DNA of 64,000 bases from Limnomonas spitsbergensis (taxonomy: Eukaryota > Chlorophyta > Chlorophyceae > Chlamydomonadales), in contig JAYJMM010000017.1 of the NCBI GenBank assembly GCA_037349105.1, positions 1,922,001 through 1,986,000 of the forward strand. Reading direction: 5' to 3'. Positions 22,486 to 33,070 of this stretch are shown piece after piece. The notes beneath the pieces were generated by a model. That model was not told the origin of the DNA, ran no database searches, and saw only the letters and a list, made by a program, of their open reading frames with translations. The position numbers and the translations under genes are program-made. Position 1 is the first letter of the stretch. The number at the start of each line of letters is the position of its first letter.

Positions 22486-22900
22486 GCAGACCCCTCCCTG
22501 TATCCCTCCCTGCCTGCACATGAAGTGAACCGGCAGTCGCCAGCATCTCCTAGTGCGCCATGGGCCTTATTCTTCACTCGGCGCGCATTCAGCCGTGCCC
22601 CACTCGCCTTCACACGATGCGAAACTGCACTGACTAACAGCACACGATAAGCCAGGGCGATGCCACGCCCTGCCATATCCCACTGCAGCCAATCCCAGCT
22701 GGGCTTGCTGCACCTGGCTCCCCGGCCACAGGATGTGGTGAAGTTACACACGATGCGACCCCGCAGTCGCCAGCATGACCTGTTGCCGCGTTTGGCTGTA
22801 TCCCACCGCAGCCACTCCCAGCGCTGCGCCCAGCAGCAGCAGCAGCAGCAGCAGCCAGGTCCAGGAGTGTTCAATCCAGAACACAACTCGTGCATCTTCT
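22486..22900. other. Intergenic spacer with short duplicated blocks and (CAG)n
   Basis: The string cgcagtcgccagcat or a close relative occurs near 22530 and 22766, and tatcccac-gcagcca-tcccagc occurs near 22675 and 22798, suggesting an old duplication of about 240 then 120 bp. A (CAG)8 run lies at 22831-22855. No gene was recognised. Confidence 0.6.
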
Positions 22901-22902
22901 CC

Positions 22903-23150
22903 GTGCCAGCTGCTGCCCCTGAATCCAACACAGGATTGCATGTTAAGGGTTTCATGCTCATGAAACAAACTTGCGCTGCATGTGGGGAGAGATATCATCC
23001 CCATACCAGCTGCTGCGCCTGGATATAAATCAGGATCACATGTTCAAATTACAATGCTCAGGAAACAAACGTGCGCTGCGTATGGGGAGAGATGTCCTCT
23101 ACATGCCAGCTGCTGCGACTGAATCCAATTCAGGCCACAGGTTCCCGTGA
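22903..23150 (+). repeat. About 100-bp tandem repeat, 2.5 copies
   Basis: Three copies of gccagctgctgc-cctg/ctgaat-aa, at about 22907, 23005 and 23106, with gaaacaaac-tgcgctgc and tggggagagat blocks in between. Confidence 0.75.
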
Positions 23151-23164
23151 TCAGACTACTTGAG

Positions 23165-23515
23165 TGCTGTACAGGATCCAATGTTCAGGATTCAACGTTC
23201 CAGATCCAATGTTCCAGATCCAATGTGCGGGATCCAATGATCAGGATCCAACATGCAGGATACAATGTTCAGGATCCAATGTTCCAGATCCAATGTTCAG
23301 GATCCGAGGGTTCAGGATCCAATCTTCAGGATCCAGTGTTCAGGATCTTATGTGCAGGATCCAATGTTCAGGATCCAACATGCAGGATCCAATGTTCAGA
23401 ATCCAATGTCCAGGATCCAATGTTCAGGATCAGAGGGTTCAGGATCCAATATTCAGGATCTTATGTTCAGGATCCAATTTTCTAGATCCAATGTGCAGGA
23501 TCTAATGTGCAGGGT
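23165..23515 (+). repeat. 15-bp GGATCCAATGTTC-type tandem array abutting the GT32 stop codon
   Basis: About 23 degenerate units of aggatccaatgttca/c (GGATCC in most) fill the interval. The array ends roughly 10 bp from the stop codon of the minus-strand glycosyltransferase at 23526, so it would lie in that transcript's 3' UTR. Open frames reading VQDPMFRIQ-like repeats are products of the 15-bp period. Confidence 0.9.
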
Positions 23516-23525
23516 CTCATGCTTC

Positions 23526-26500
23526 TCACTTGAGGTGTTCCATGGCGGCTTCGGGTCCCTTGTGGTACTTTCCGTAAACGTCAGCAGGCAGTACAGAAAC
23601 GCCATCCTTGCCGCTGTAGAGTGAGTACTGCACGGTGACGAACATGGGGCCTGCCAGATATGTGCAGGCAGCGGAGGTGCAGTTCACTTTGAACAGATTA
23701 GATCAAAAGGCAGCGTGCTCAAAGCTTCATTGATTGAACAGTCCATGGGCTGCCAAGAGAGGCAAGCAAGGGATCCTTGCCTTCGCCAACCAGCTCTGTC
23801 ACGTTACCAAAAAACACCACTGGCAAGGTGGCCGTAGAGGCAGCCCAGTTTCTCTTTTTGTACCTTATACAAACTTTTAGCAATTTCTTGTTCTTGAAAG
23901 CAGTCCTGCAGGCAGCCAGAGGCGCATGACCTGTAGGCCCTAAACTTAAAGGAGGGCACATGGCTTGGTCTACACAGGGGCCATACCTCTTTTCCCGGCT
24001 GCAGGGCCCCCTTTGGAGGGCTGCAGGGGCCCCTTTAGAGGGCCGCCCTATGGCCGCTTATGGCAACAACTGGGACCAGACCTGGACCGGCCTACCGCCG
24101 GCGGCCCAAGCAGCATGTCAGGCCATATATGGAGCCCCAGGCTGGAGGCTGTTGATTATCTGATCTATACCATAATTCTGAAATTCAACCTGCACAGGTA
24201 TCCCCCGGTCCGCCACGCTCACCGGTGCTGAACATGACCGTCGCGTATTTGATGAAAAACCAGCGGTCCCAGTAGTCCAGGTTGTGGATGAGGCGATGGA
24301 GGAATGGGTCCTTGGGCTGTGCGGACATCACATCGTTGGACAGTCCAATGGGGTAGGTCTTGGGGGCTGCGGGCACCGCAGATTGAGACGAGGGGACAGT
24401 GGGAAATACAAGTCAGGCAATGGGGCCGGGAAAATAATAATATTGCTGAATGCTGAGCGGACATCACATTGTTGGATAGTCCAATGGGGTAGGTCTTGGG
24501 GGCTGCGTGCACCGCAGATGGTGGCCAGGGACAGGGGGAAATACGAGTCAGGAGATAAGTCAGTGACAAAAAGAGTTTGGCTGAGTGCGAAGCAGACATC
24601 ACATTGTTTAACAGGCCAATGGGATGAGTCTTAAGGGCTGGGTGCACCACAAAGGGTGGCGAGTGGACAACGGAGAGATGAAGCCAGACAATGGAGTCCG
24701 CAAGAGAAGGAATTATATAATGGTGGTGCAGGACAACAAAGGGGATAAGCCGATTAGGGATCCAGTGTCATCGTGAAGGGGAAGAAGGGAAAAGAGGCAT
24801 TGCATGGCTGACTGGCTATTTATTCGCCACGACTAAAAGTAGCATGAAGCACTGGTGGGGAACACACGAAGGAACACACGAAGGAGCAAAAGCTCAAACT
24901 TTTGTTTCAATTGTAGATGAAGGTCATAGGGGAAGAAACCAGAGGGGCATAATCCCTGGGGACAGAGGGACCTATTAAATATCCAGGATCAGGAGATCAG
25001 GGATCTGCTGTAGAAATTGAGAAAACCAAGGCCCAGCTCGGAATCTCCATACAAGCCCAGGCTCAGCCACTAAACCGTAAAGATTTTGAGCCCTCAACTC
25101 GGCAGGCATCTAATGACCCGGCTTCTGTGCGTCCGCACCTGTGAAGTTGAAGGCCCGTAGGAAGTCCAGGCTTTTGATGCACCTGCAGGCATGGGGCTCG
25201 CAATGTGATTCACGAGTTGGTTTGAAATTAGGGCATTGATTTCAAACTACAAACCCTTATCCTCTGATGCACTTGCAGGTATAGGTCTTGCCATGGGATG
25301 AATGAAATTTGAATTTAGGGCATTATTTCAAACCCTTCATCCTAGACCCTGGATATATCTGCAGACACAGGAATCGCAAGGTGATCCATGGGTTGTTTGA
25401 GATTTGAATCCAGGGCATGATTTCACTGGGGCTTGGGTGAGGTGTTTAATCCAGAAAAGGAGATGAACAAGACCCACACAAACAGATGCTGACCAGCTCC
25501 TTCCAGAGTCCCCATGGAACGCCCCCATGGAATGCCCGTGCTTATTTAAGAGCGCACTAGACCACCTTTGGGGGGGTTGCCGGGCTGCCACCAATGGGCT
25601 GACCGGGACCAAAGGCTGACCGGCCCACGGACGTGGACCAAGCAACAGGGCTTGCTGCATCAGGCCCCCATGACAGTAGGCCGCGATGTAGCTGAATTGT
25701 AGCTGAAGCAACCCAAACGAAAGAGCGTGACCAACCTATCCCATTTTTGATTCATGGCTTTTCAGGCAAGAGCTGAACACGGTAGACGGTCGTTGCCACA
25801 AAGTTGATGGTCCTTCTTGATAAAATGATACGGGTTGGTTCTCGTAGGGCAAGCAAAACGGGACACGCAGATGGAACTCAACACAGGCTGTTCAAAGGCC
25901 ATGGAAATCAAACAATCACCATTTCCACTAGAAGCTTCGGTTTCAGCTCCTTCAAACAGATGGGCAGCCGCAGCAGGTTGCTGCTAGCAGCCAGTGCTCA
26001 ACACAGTTCTTTTGAGCAGATTTGAGGGTACTTCAGCTACCACCCTAGCGCTAAGTAAACGATGGTCCGCAAAATGGGAAAGCCTACACTGTGATTTCTA
26101 AGCCTGCTAAGCCTACTACACAGTGCCTACTAAGCCTGCATTGTGGTCTCCAACCAAGCCTTGTCTGGAAGCCCGATTTTTGCGGTGTGTTATCCCAATC
26201 ATTCTAATCTTTCAAGGGGAGAGGAGGTAGAATCGTGAGGGCCAGATCTATATACAGCATCAGACAGATAGGCATTAACATGTCGGCAGCGTCCCTATGA
26301 CTATCAAGAATCAGCAAGGATGTATGCGTCATGCGACTGACCTGATGTCCAGGTCCAGGTAGATGCCACCATACTCGTACAGCACGAAATAGCGCAGTGC
26401 ATCTGCACGCTGCACTCCAAGTGGCGCACAGACACACACAGGATTTGAATCAGAGGGCTGCTTGCTGATATTCCTGGTAGAGCAGGGACGCTTCAGCCGA

Positions 26501-27723
26501 CCAGTGAGAGGCACTCAAGAGTTACATGATTAAAGCCATGAGATTTGGAGCAGCCGAAGCAACAATGACCTTGCATTTACTTATGGTACCTGCATTTCTT
26601 GGGCGCCCCTTCCCCCTCCCCCCCTCCCCCCTAACCCTACCCCATGAACAAAGAAGGGAAATCTTCTGCTTGGTCTTTTTGCCCCTGCATGGTCGAGAAA
26701 TCTTCCGACCATGCCCCTGCTGGACAGCCCATGGCTACCCGGGGAGTACACTCCTCAAATGGTAGGCAGATAATGTACATTCCTGGATTTGTCTCCATGC
26801 TTACTAGGCAGAAGGAGGGAATCCATTTTAAGCAGGGGCAGGGGTTTGAGAAGGGGAGATCTACGGTGCTTGCTTGAGAAGAGCATGGCGTCATTATCCT
26901 CCCCAACCCTGGATCTGTGCTGCAGTGTGCTTCATAGCTCAGGTTGAAAGAGTTCAAAACTTTAAATCCCAGGACCCTGATACCCTGCTCCAAGCAAAGA
27001 CACGAGCTGGATCGTTGTACCCTCCTGGTTGTACCTGTATTCTGTGTGTGTAGCTGCGATATCTGTCAATGAACCATGGGAAGCGAGAGGAGATAAGCTG
27101 CTCAGCCGCCTCGTCAGTCCAGAGCCGGTACTCATAGTCTGTATGCACCTGTCTGGGATTACAGGTGAAGGTAGAAGGGCAAAAGCTTCAGACATCTGGG
27201 ACATCTCCAAGGAATCATATTCAACGGAGCGTTTCAGCCCTCCGACCAGCAGCCATCTGCCCATCTGTTATCAAGGTTTGAATATAAAGTGGAAGGAGTC
27301 TTAGCATCAACGCCCCTATGGTAGAGCAAATCAAAATGCGGCAGCACTACTCCTCAATACCCTTCCATCGCATCCCATGCACAGCACACACACTTGCACG
27401 ACCTGTCCAACTTCGTTAAGACAATTGTACACGCACTTGCATGACTCTTGTGCATGCTGCCACTCCTTGGGTATATGATCGTCCCTCCAAGTCTGGTGCA
27501 GGAGCTTGGGCACTGCTGCTGTGCTCCCGCTGAGGTTATAGGCCAGTGCTGGGTCTGCAATTCTGATGCTGGAGTAATACACCACCCAGTATGCATAGTT
27601 GAAGACGATGGTAGTGGCGCAGTACACGTAGGGCCATCCAATGAGAATAATTACAAGAGCGGCGACGAACCAGATCCATCTGCTGCCCTTGCATGGGGGG
27701 ACCATTTGACTACTAGAGAGCAT
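23526..27723 (-). CDS. GT32 / OCH1-like glycosyltransferase, type II membrane protein
   Basis: Six exons on the minus strand, in transcript order: 27723-27437, 27152-27035, 26409-26342, 25182-25139, 24366-24223, 23650-23526 (TGA). All introns are GT-AG and phases close exactly, giving 261 residues. The start is the first ATG before a cytosolic stretch and a hydrophobic segment (residues about 16-40, WIWFVAALVIILIGW), which fits a Golgi type II anchor. Family hallmarks follow: HQTW (76-79), YEYRLWTDE (102-110), ADALRYFVLYEYGGIYLDLD with the DXD metal/nucleotide-sugar motif at 154-156, then a LSNDVMSAQPKDPF-like segment and STGPMF near 220. GT32 members transfer mannose or related sugars to glycans or inositol-phosphoceramide; the acceptor here is unknown. 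NLS at 63-65 is a possible N-glycosylation site. Two introns carry decayed copies of adjacent exon starts. Confidence 0.9.
23985..24135. repeat. Possible member of the dispersed GGGACC...GACCGGCC family
   Basis: Contains ggccgcttatggcaacaact then gggaccagacctggaccggcc and cccaagcagcatg, resembling parts of 25555-25710 and 55190-55262. It lies inside the last intron of the glycosyltransferase gene. Confidence 0.35.
24449..24650 (-). repeat. Two tandem decayed copies of the GT32 exon 24366-24223 5' edge
   Basis: On the minus strand the exon starts PKTYPIGLSNDVMSAQ after gcccgcag. Upstream copies read PKTYPIGLSNNVMSAQHSA (24517-24449, acceptor gcacgcag kept) and LKTHPIGLLNNVMSASHSA (24650-24581, acceptor lost). 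The block gcggacatcacatcgttgg starts at 24321, 24457 and 24592, so the periods are about 136 and 135 bp. The copies contain only the exon start; their 3' ends run into unrelated sequence. Confidence 0.85.
25261..25425 (-). repeat. Two tandem decayed copies of the GT32 exon 25182-25139 acceptor region
   Basis: The junction block gatgcacctgcaggcatggg with about 65 bp of flanking intron recurs as gatgcacttgcaggtatagg (from 25265) and gatatatctgcagacacagg (from 25352). Each copy is followed by gggcat-atttca. Spacing is about 86 to 90 bp. Confidence 0.75.
25555..25710 (+). repeat. Member of the dispersed GGGACC...CTTGCTGCATCAGGC...TGTAGCTGAA family
   Basis: The clearest copy of the family seen also at 16057, 20345 and 29245: gccgggctgccaccaatggg, ctgaccgggaccaaaggctg, gacgtggaccaagcaacagg, gcttgctgcatcaggcccc, then gatgtagctgaattgtagct. 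It lies in an intron of the glycosyltransferase gene. Confidence 0.5.
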
Positions 27724-28230
27724 GGGAGCTTTTGGGGCGCTGGATCATGTATTCATGTGCCATCCAAAGAAAAAATCATCATCACCAACTAATTGAAGTA
27801 AATGCATAGGGTTTGAAGAGAGAGGCTGTATTCACTGACAATCAAAATTGTACGACAAGCGGCGCAAAAATACCACTGACCAGTATGAAGTCGGTTGCCA
27901 CATGCCTCTCAGAACGATACACAGATCGGTAGGCACGTCAGCGATGGCCATCGGCACATTCTCCTATTCCTACGCTCACCCTTCGCAATAATTCATCATT
28001 CCTGCGATAGTCGTGCCCTGCCTGTCCGCCTCGCCTGGTTAGAGGCTTGAGCCCAGTGCAGTAATACCACGGGCACGCTACATAAATTATTCATACATAT
28101 AATTCAATTGAATGTTGGGCGCATCCCTTAGAGGCCGCGCGTCAAGCTAAGGCCCAGCTGCATCCACCAGTCTGGAGAGGGGACGGACAGGCAGTCGCAT
28201 TCAGCGTCATAGCCGTTGGATATTTGAATC
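27724..28230. promoter_or_regulatory. Shared upstream region of two divergent genes
   Basis: The 507-bp gap separates the start codons of the minus-strand glycosyltransferase (27723) and the plus-strand low-complexity protein gene (28231). No open frame is credible here. AT-rich stretches (for example cataaattattcatacatat at about 28080) could hold core promoter elements, but no specific motif can be assigned. Confidence 0.4.
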
Positions 28231-31200
28231 ATGTCGAACGTCTCCGCTGGACCTGCAGCAGTGAGAGGTTCACGACGCAATAACAACGGTGAGCTCTACC
28301 CCCGGGTCAACTCACGGGGAACCTCTCTTACCCACGGACGTGCATGCTCAAACTTTTGGCTGGGCCACACGATGCCCAATTCCCTGTCTAGCCAACTCGC
28401 TCACGCTCATGCTTACATATGCCATTTCTGCCTCAATACGCAGGCCATCTCGACTCCCCATCTGAGGTCATGGGGTTTGAAGTGCAGGGTGAGACCACAG
28501 AAACAGCCGTCACGCCTGACCGGCCGGCACCATTGTTGCCTGTTTGTGAATTCGGCTCATGCATCATCATTCGCAGGCCCACTATCACTTCTGTCCCGCT
28601 GACCCGCTGAGCTAATATGAGCACATCTGCAAACGCACCATGCATGGCTGCATGGACCGCCTGCATGGCGTAATCGTGCCGGACACGGGGTCACGCTTAG
28701 TCTCACATCCTCACTTAATCACCTCTTATTACCACGCAGGGTCACGCCCGAGCCTGATCAGCAAGCAGCAGGCGGTGCGTGAGGCCCTCCAGGTAGCGAT
28801 AAATCGCGATTCAATTTCCGCTCGCGCCCTGATTCGGCCATCGCCGGCGTACATCCTCGACGGGTGAGACAAAAGTGTTAATAGCGCCTTTAACCAGAAG
28901 CTGTCTTGCAGATTTGTATGTATTCGTGAGATAAAAGAGTGAGCAGTATGTAAAAGAGTGAATAGTCTGTGGTGTTCTGAGGTACACATTTTTTCCATGG
29001 ACCTTTCAACTTTCCACCCCCCCTAACCCAGAGGCACACACTTGGATATATCAGATTATCAGCACAGGTACCCTTGTTGTTCAGCTTAGAAAGGTGTAGG
29101 GTGTTTTGCGCGCTTGGTATTACATGTGGAGGGCTCCATACCTAGAGGGATCTAGGCAAGGCTCATTGGCTGCCTGTGCGAACCCCTTTCCCATGCTCTG
29201 CCTCGTTATTTATTTTAGTGTGGGTCAGGCTGTGTACAAGCGCCTTGCATACCACCTTTGGGAGGCAGCCAGGCAGCCGTAATTGTATGGCCTGGGACCA
29301 AACCTTGACCGCCTCATGTCCGGTGAACCAAGCATCAGAGCTTGATGCACCAAATCAAACCATCAGTTGCAGCTAAAATGTAGCAAAATACCACCATATT
29401 TACTACAGCCACTAATCTGCCCGGGACAGTTGTGTCAATTTCAGTGTTCTTAGGAGTCTTAGACGCATGGGTTGTTGTGGAGGATTCTCGGTTTGTCTCG
29501 ATACCTAAGTTAGTGTATAGGCACAGGTGCAACAGTGTCAGGGCTTGGCGTCCTCCAGGATGCATGCCTCAAAGCTTCGAATTGAAAGAAGTGCATGCTG
29601 CGGTTTGCATGGCGGAAACATGTGAAGACCCTGACAGTGCAAGCTGCAGTGTGCCTGCATTGTGGAAGCTTGTAACCCTGACGGTGCTTGCTGCATTATG
29701 CATGGCGGGACCCTGTATCCCTGACAGCGCTCAAGCATCGCTTATGCAACCCTATTTGTGATGGCAGGGAGGGTTTCGGACCCAGCTCCAGCCCCTCGTT
29801 TGGTCACAACAGCGGGGCGGAGCTGCAGCAGCTTGGAGTCCTCGGCCGGAAAGCGGTGGCTTCGGGAGGCGCTAACGCTACAGGCACTGGACGCCCGCAC
29901 TCGGCTTATCTGGTGGGTGCAGAGAGGCACTGAGGGTGAGGGTGCTGTACTGAAGTTGGACGGTCATATTCCACCTACCTGATACGACAGTGTGCACAAT
30001 TGGGGCTTAGGGTGCTCCAGCTGCCAGCCTGCGAGGATCAGGGCCAGAGATCATAGAACTGATTACATCTCAGTGGGCAGTGGCAATTGAAAGGACACTT
30101 CCCTTTGTGCCGTGGTGATAAATGACAAAGAAGAACAATGTCCTCTAATCACAAGTAGGGTGATCATAATTCAGGACGAAGGCCCTGGGCCCCTTCCCTT
30201 CATCCTTCATTGGCGCGCCGCCGCATCAAATTCTGTTTTATACAAGCCTTGCAGTTCTCCTGTTATTTCAAAATGGGTGCCAGGATCTCATTCAACTTTT
30301 TGTTTTTGCCCTGCTTCAGTCGCAGCAGCCACAGCCGTACTCAGCCAGCTCGAAGCTAAGGCCGGGATCAGCTCCCTCCCTGAAGGCCTCCTCTGCTTGG
30401 AGGACAGCGCTGGGATCTAGATCCGGAGGGGGCTTGCCAGATCCGCCTACCGCTGTGGAGCCTAGAACAGCAGCACCAGCTGGCAGCACGCGGCCCGTCT
30501 CGGCGCGCTTGCGACAGCAGCCACAGCCGCAGCCCAGCAGCAGCGGTGGGATGGCTAGCCCACGGGTGAAAAAACTGTCTCCTTACTTGAACGGGGGACC
30601 CTCAGCATCGACAGGCAGCCCTCTGTCGGCCACCGTGGCAGGCAGGCCGACCACGCCTGGGGGGCGATCTGTCCGCCGTGCTCTCAGCTACAGCTCAGGC
30701 CTCTCATGCAACGGGCAGGTCAGCCCGAGATGTGGGGTATCTGCTGGAGGTTCAGCCAATGCTGCAGCAGCTGCAGCAGCAGGCTTGGATGCCCGCTGCT
30801 TAGATGCTGGGACTGAGGCGCTGAATCGCATTTTTGAGAACGGGGCCCGCGGATCTGGGAGCGGGGCGCGCGGAGCTGGTAACGGGGAGCGGGGGGCGGG
30901 TGGCGGGGCGCTGACTGCTGACCCGCCCTGCCTGGCTCGCCCTCGGTCAGTGACAGTGCCCAACAGCCGGGCGATGGTAGGAGCGGCCTCGGCAGCTGCA
31001 TCGCCGTCCGCCGCCACTGGGGTTGTTTCGCCTTCGGGCTTGACGAGGACAAATTCCCTACCTACTCGGCCTCGCTCGGGGAAAGTGGCTGAGAGAGCTG
31101 CTGCGTCTGGTGGTGGCGGTGATGGGGATAGCATCAGCATGTGGGAAGCGTCGTGTGACTCTACTCGCATGACAAAGGACAAGGCTGCGCCCGTGCCCAC

Positions 31201-32812
31201 AAACGAGATTGTGCACGTCGCGCAAAGCGGTCACAGGCAAAGAGAGGCCGGCAGTGCCGGGACCTCTGCTTCCCCGCAGAGCGGCCGGACAGCAGCAAGC
31301 GCTGCATCTCCTCCTCCCGGCGCCAACAGGAGCTCCCCACCTGACCAGAGACATCAGCATCACGTCCAGTACTCGAATTCGAAACCGAGTTTAAATTTGA
31401 ACTCGAATTCGAATTCTAACCTGGTTTCGAATTCGAAAGAACACGTGGCAGCAGGGCATGTGGAAGCACAGGCGGCCCCAATATCTACAGTGACAGCCGT
31501 GGGGGTAACAGATCGGTCGGCCGCACCTGTGCCGATTGAGGCTGTCGAGGTCCAGCATCCCTCTCCCCATGGGCCCGTGGGGCCTGCCGCTGCAGCTGGA
31601 TCCGCCATGGAGGGCATCAGATCCATCAAGGCCACCTCCTCCGCATGTGCCAACATCTCACCTTCTGTGAATGAGGCGGCCTCCACCCACCTCCCACCTG
31701 CAACCTCGACCCCTCCCCTGCCCGCGGCCTCAACCCTCATGCTGCCTGCAACCTCAGCCACTCCCACGCCCGCATCCGCCACCCCTCCCCTGCCCACGGC
31801 CTCGACCCTCATTCTGCCTGCAACCTCGACCCCTCACCCACCTTCATCTCCCACCCCTTCCCTGCCTGCGTCCTTGACCATTCCCCTGCCCGCTGCCTCA
31901 ATCCCTCCCCCACCTGAGGCCTCAATCTCAACCACTCCAACGCCGTCAGCCTCGACCCCTCTCACGCCCGCAGCCTCCACCCCTCTCCCACCCGCGGCCT
32001 CCACCTCTTCCCCACTCGCGGCCGCAATCCCTCTCCCGCCTGCGGCCGCCACCCCTTCCCCGCCTGCAGCTCCGTCCTCGCCCATACCTGCTGCCGGGAC
32101 GTCCTGTCCGCCTGCTGTTGGGACCACCTGTCCACCTGAGACCACAGCAGGGGCGGCTTCCTCGTCAGTGACCCCTACGCCTTCGTCCCCCTGCAGCAGC
32201 ACGTCCACGTCCACCGCCCTGATCCACCCCATCTCGATCTCTCCCGCCTCAGCCTCATCCTCCCCCGCCTCCCATCCGTTGGAACTTGATCTGTCCCTCA
32301 ACGTGGGGGTGGCAGCTGTGTCCCCCGCGTCCCCCACCCGCCATCGTCTGGCATGTGACGGAGTGGCGCGATCCCCGCCAACCTCCTCGCGCATGGCGGC
32401 TGCAGCGTGGTCTGGGCCTGCCACCTCACCCACAGCAAGCCCCAGTCGCAGCGGGGGCTTCCGAAGCAACCTGACGGTGGACATCCCCTGTGGTGCCCTC
32501 CTCAGCCTCGAAGGCCTCTCAGTCCTGAATATGCAAGCGCCGGTACAGCTGGCTCAACAACGCTTGCTGAGTCAGCAGCGGGGCTCCCCGCTGCGGAGCT
32601 CTGCTGAAGTGGCTGCTGTTTCGCGGGGCAGCGGGGCATTGGACCTGCTGATGCAGCCGCCCTACTTGCAGGACGGCTCGACCCTGCCGATGTGTGAACT
32701 GCTGCGGGAGAGTGAGCTGTTGGCGGAGGAGCTAGGTGTGGACTGGGCTTGGCTGGATGAGGTGGTGGGCCTCATGGCAGTCTACTCTCGGCCCTCGGTG
32801 CAGGCCGAGTGA
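28231..32812 (+). CDS. Unrecognised Ser/Pro/Ala/Thr-rich low-complexity protein (952 aa)
   Basis: Five exons: 28231-28288, 28444-28488, 28740-28863, 29768-29912, 30326-32812 (TGA). Junctions are GT-AG and phases 1, 1, 2, 0 match, giving 952 residues from ATG 28231. The first 75 residues contain the only clearly folded-looking segment, SLISKQQAVREALQVAINRD. The large last exon is disordered: Ser/Gly/Arg motifs, an Asn/Ser patch from AATTCG repeats (31370-31440), then more than 200 residues of Pro/Thr/Ser/Ala repeats (ATSTPPLPAAS-like). A compact C terminus, CELLRESELLAEELGVDWAW then LDEVVGLMAVYSRP, is predicted helical and is the best search bait. No family was recognised. The donor at 29912 was chosen because the frame otherwise stops at 29935; this junction is the least certain. 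Confidence 0.6.
29245..29400 (+). repeat. Member of the dispersed GGCAGCC...GGGACC...AGCTAAAATGTAGC family
   Basis: Contains cctttgggaggcagccaggc, agccgtaattgtatggcctg, ggaccaaaccttgaccgcct, gcttgatgcaccaaatc and gcagctaaaatgtagcaaaa in the same order as the copies at 20345 and 25555. It lies in the third intron of the low-complexity protein gene. Confidence 0.5.
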
Positions 32813-32908
32813 GGGATCCTCGTCAAAGGCTGGCTCTGCTGTGCCACTCTGGTTTGCTGGACTCGGTATCTCTTCATTTTGTGCCAATGGGTGAAACAGC
32901 CCTTTAGA

Positions 32909-33070
32909 GTCAATGACGTATCACCTCTGGGCCCTGCTGAAAAGGCTTGGCCGTGACGGCGCCCAACAGTGGAGTTGGGAGCAGGAATGTTATATATGAG
33001 AGGGATAAGAAAGATAGAGAGGAACACAAAGGAGAGGGCTATTATCTTTCTGCCCCCCTCAAAAGGACAG
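32909..33070 (-). mobile_element. Solo tail of LINE-like element (minus orientation)
   Basis: Starts gtcaatgacgtatcacctct then gggccctgctgaaaaggctt, the reverse complement of the tail seen complete at 61380-61648. It begins about 97 bp after the stop codon of the preceding gene, so it may form part of its 3' UTR. Confidence 0.7.

Noticed and set aside
20529..22961. Very long overlapping open frames (500 to 800 codons, both strands)
   Set aside because: All lie within the 24-bp minisatellite; a repeat period divisible by three without stops opens several frames at once. No non-repeat domain or splice support.
24219..24650. 143-codon minus-strand frame as a separate gene
   Set aside because: It merges one real GT32 exon (in another frame) with two decayed copies of its start.
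30688..32484. Several antisense frames of 100 to 216 codons
   Set aside because: Shadow frames of the GC-rich low-complexity exon 30326-32812, with no splice sites or family resemblance.
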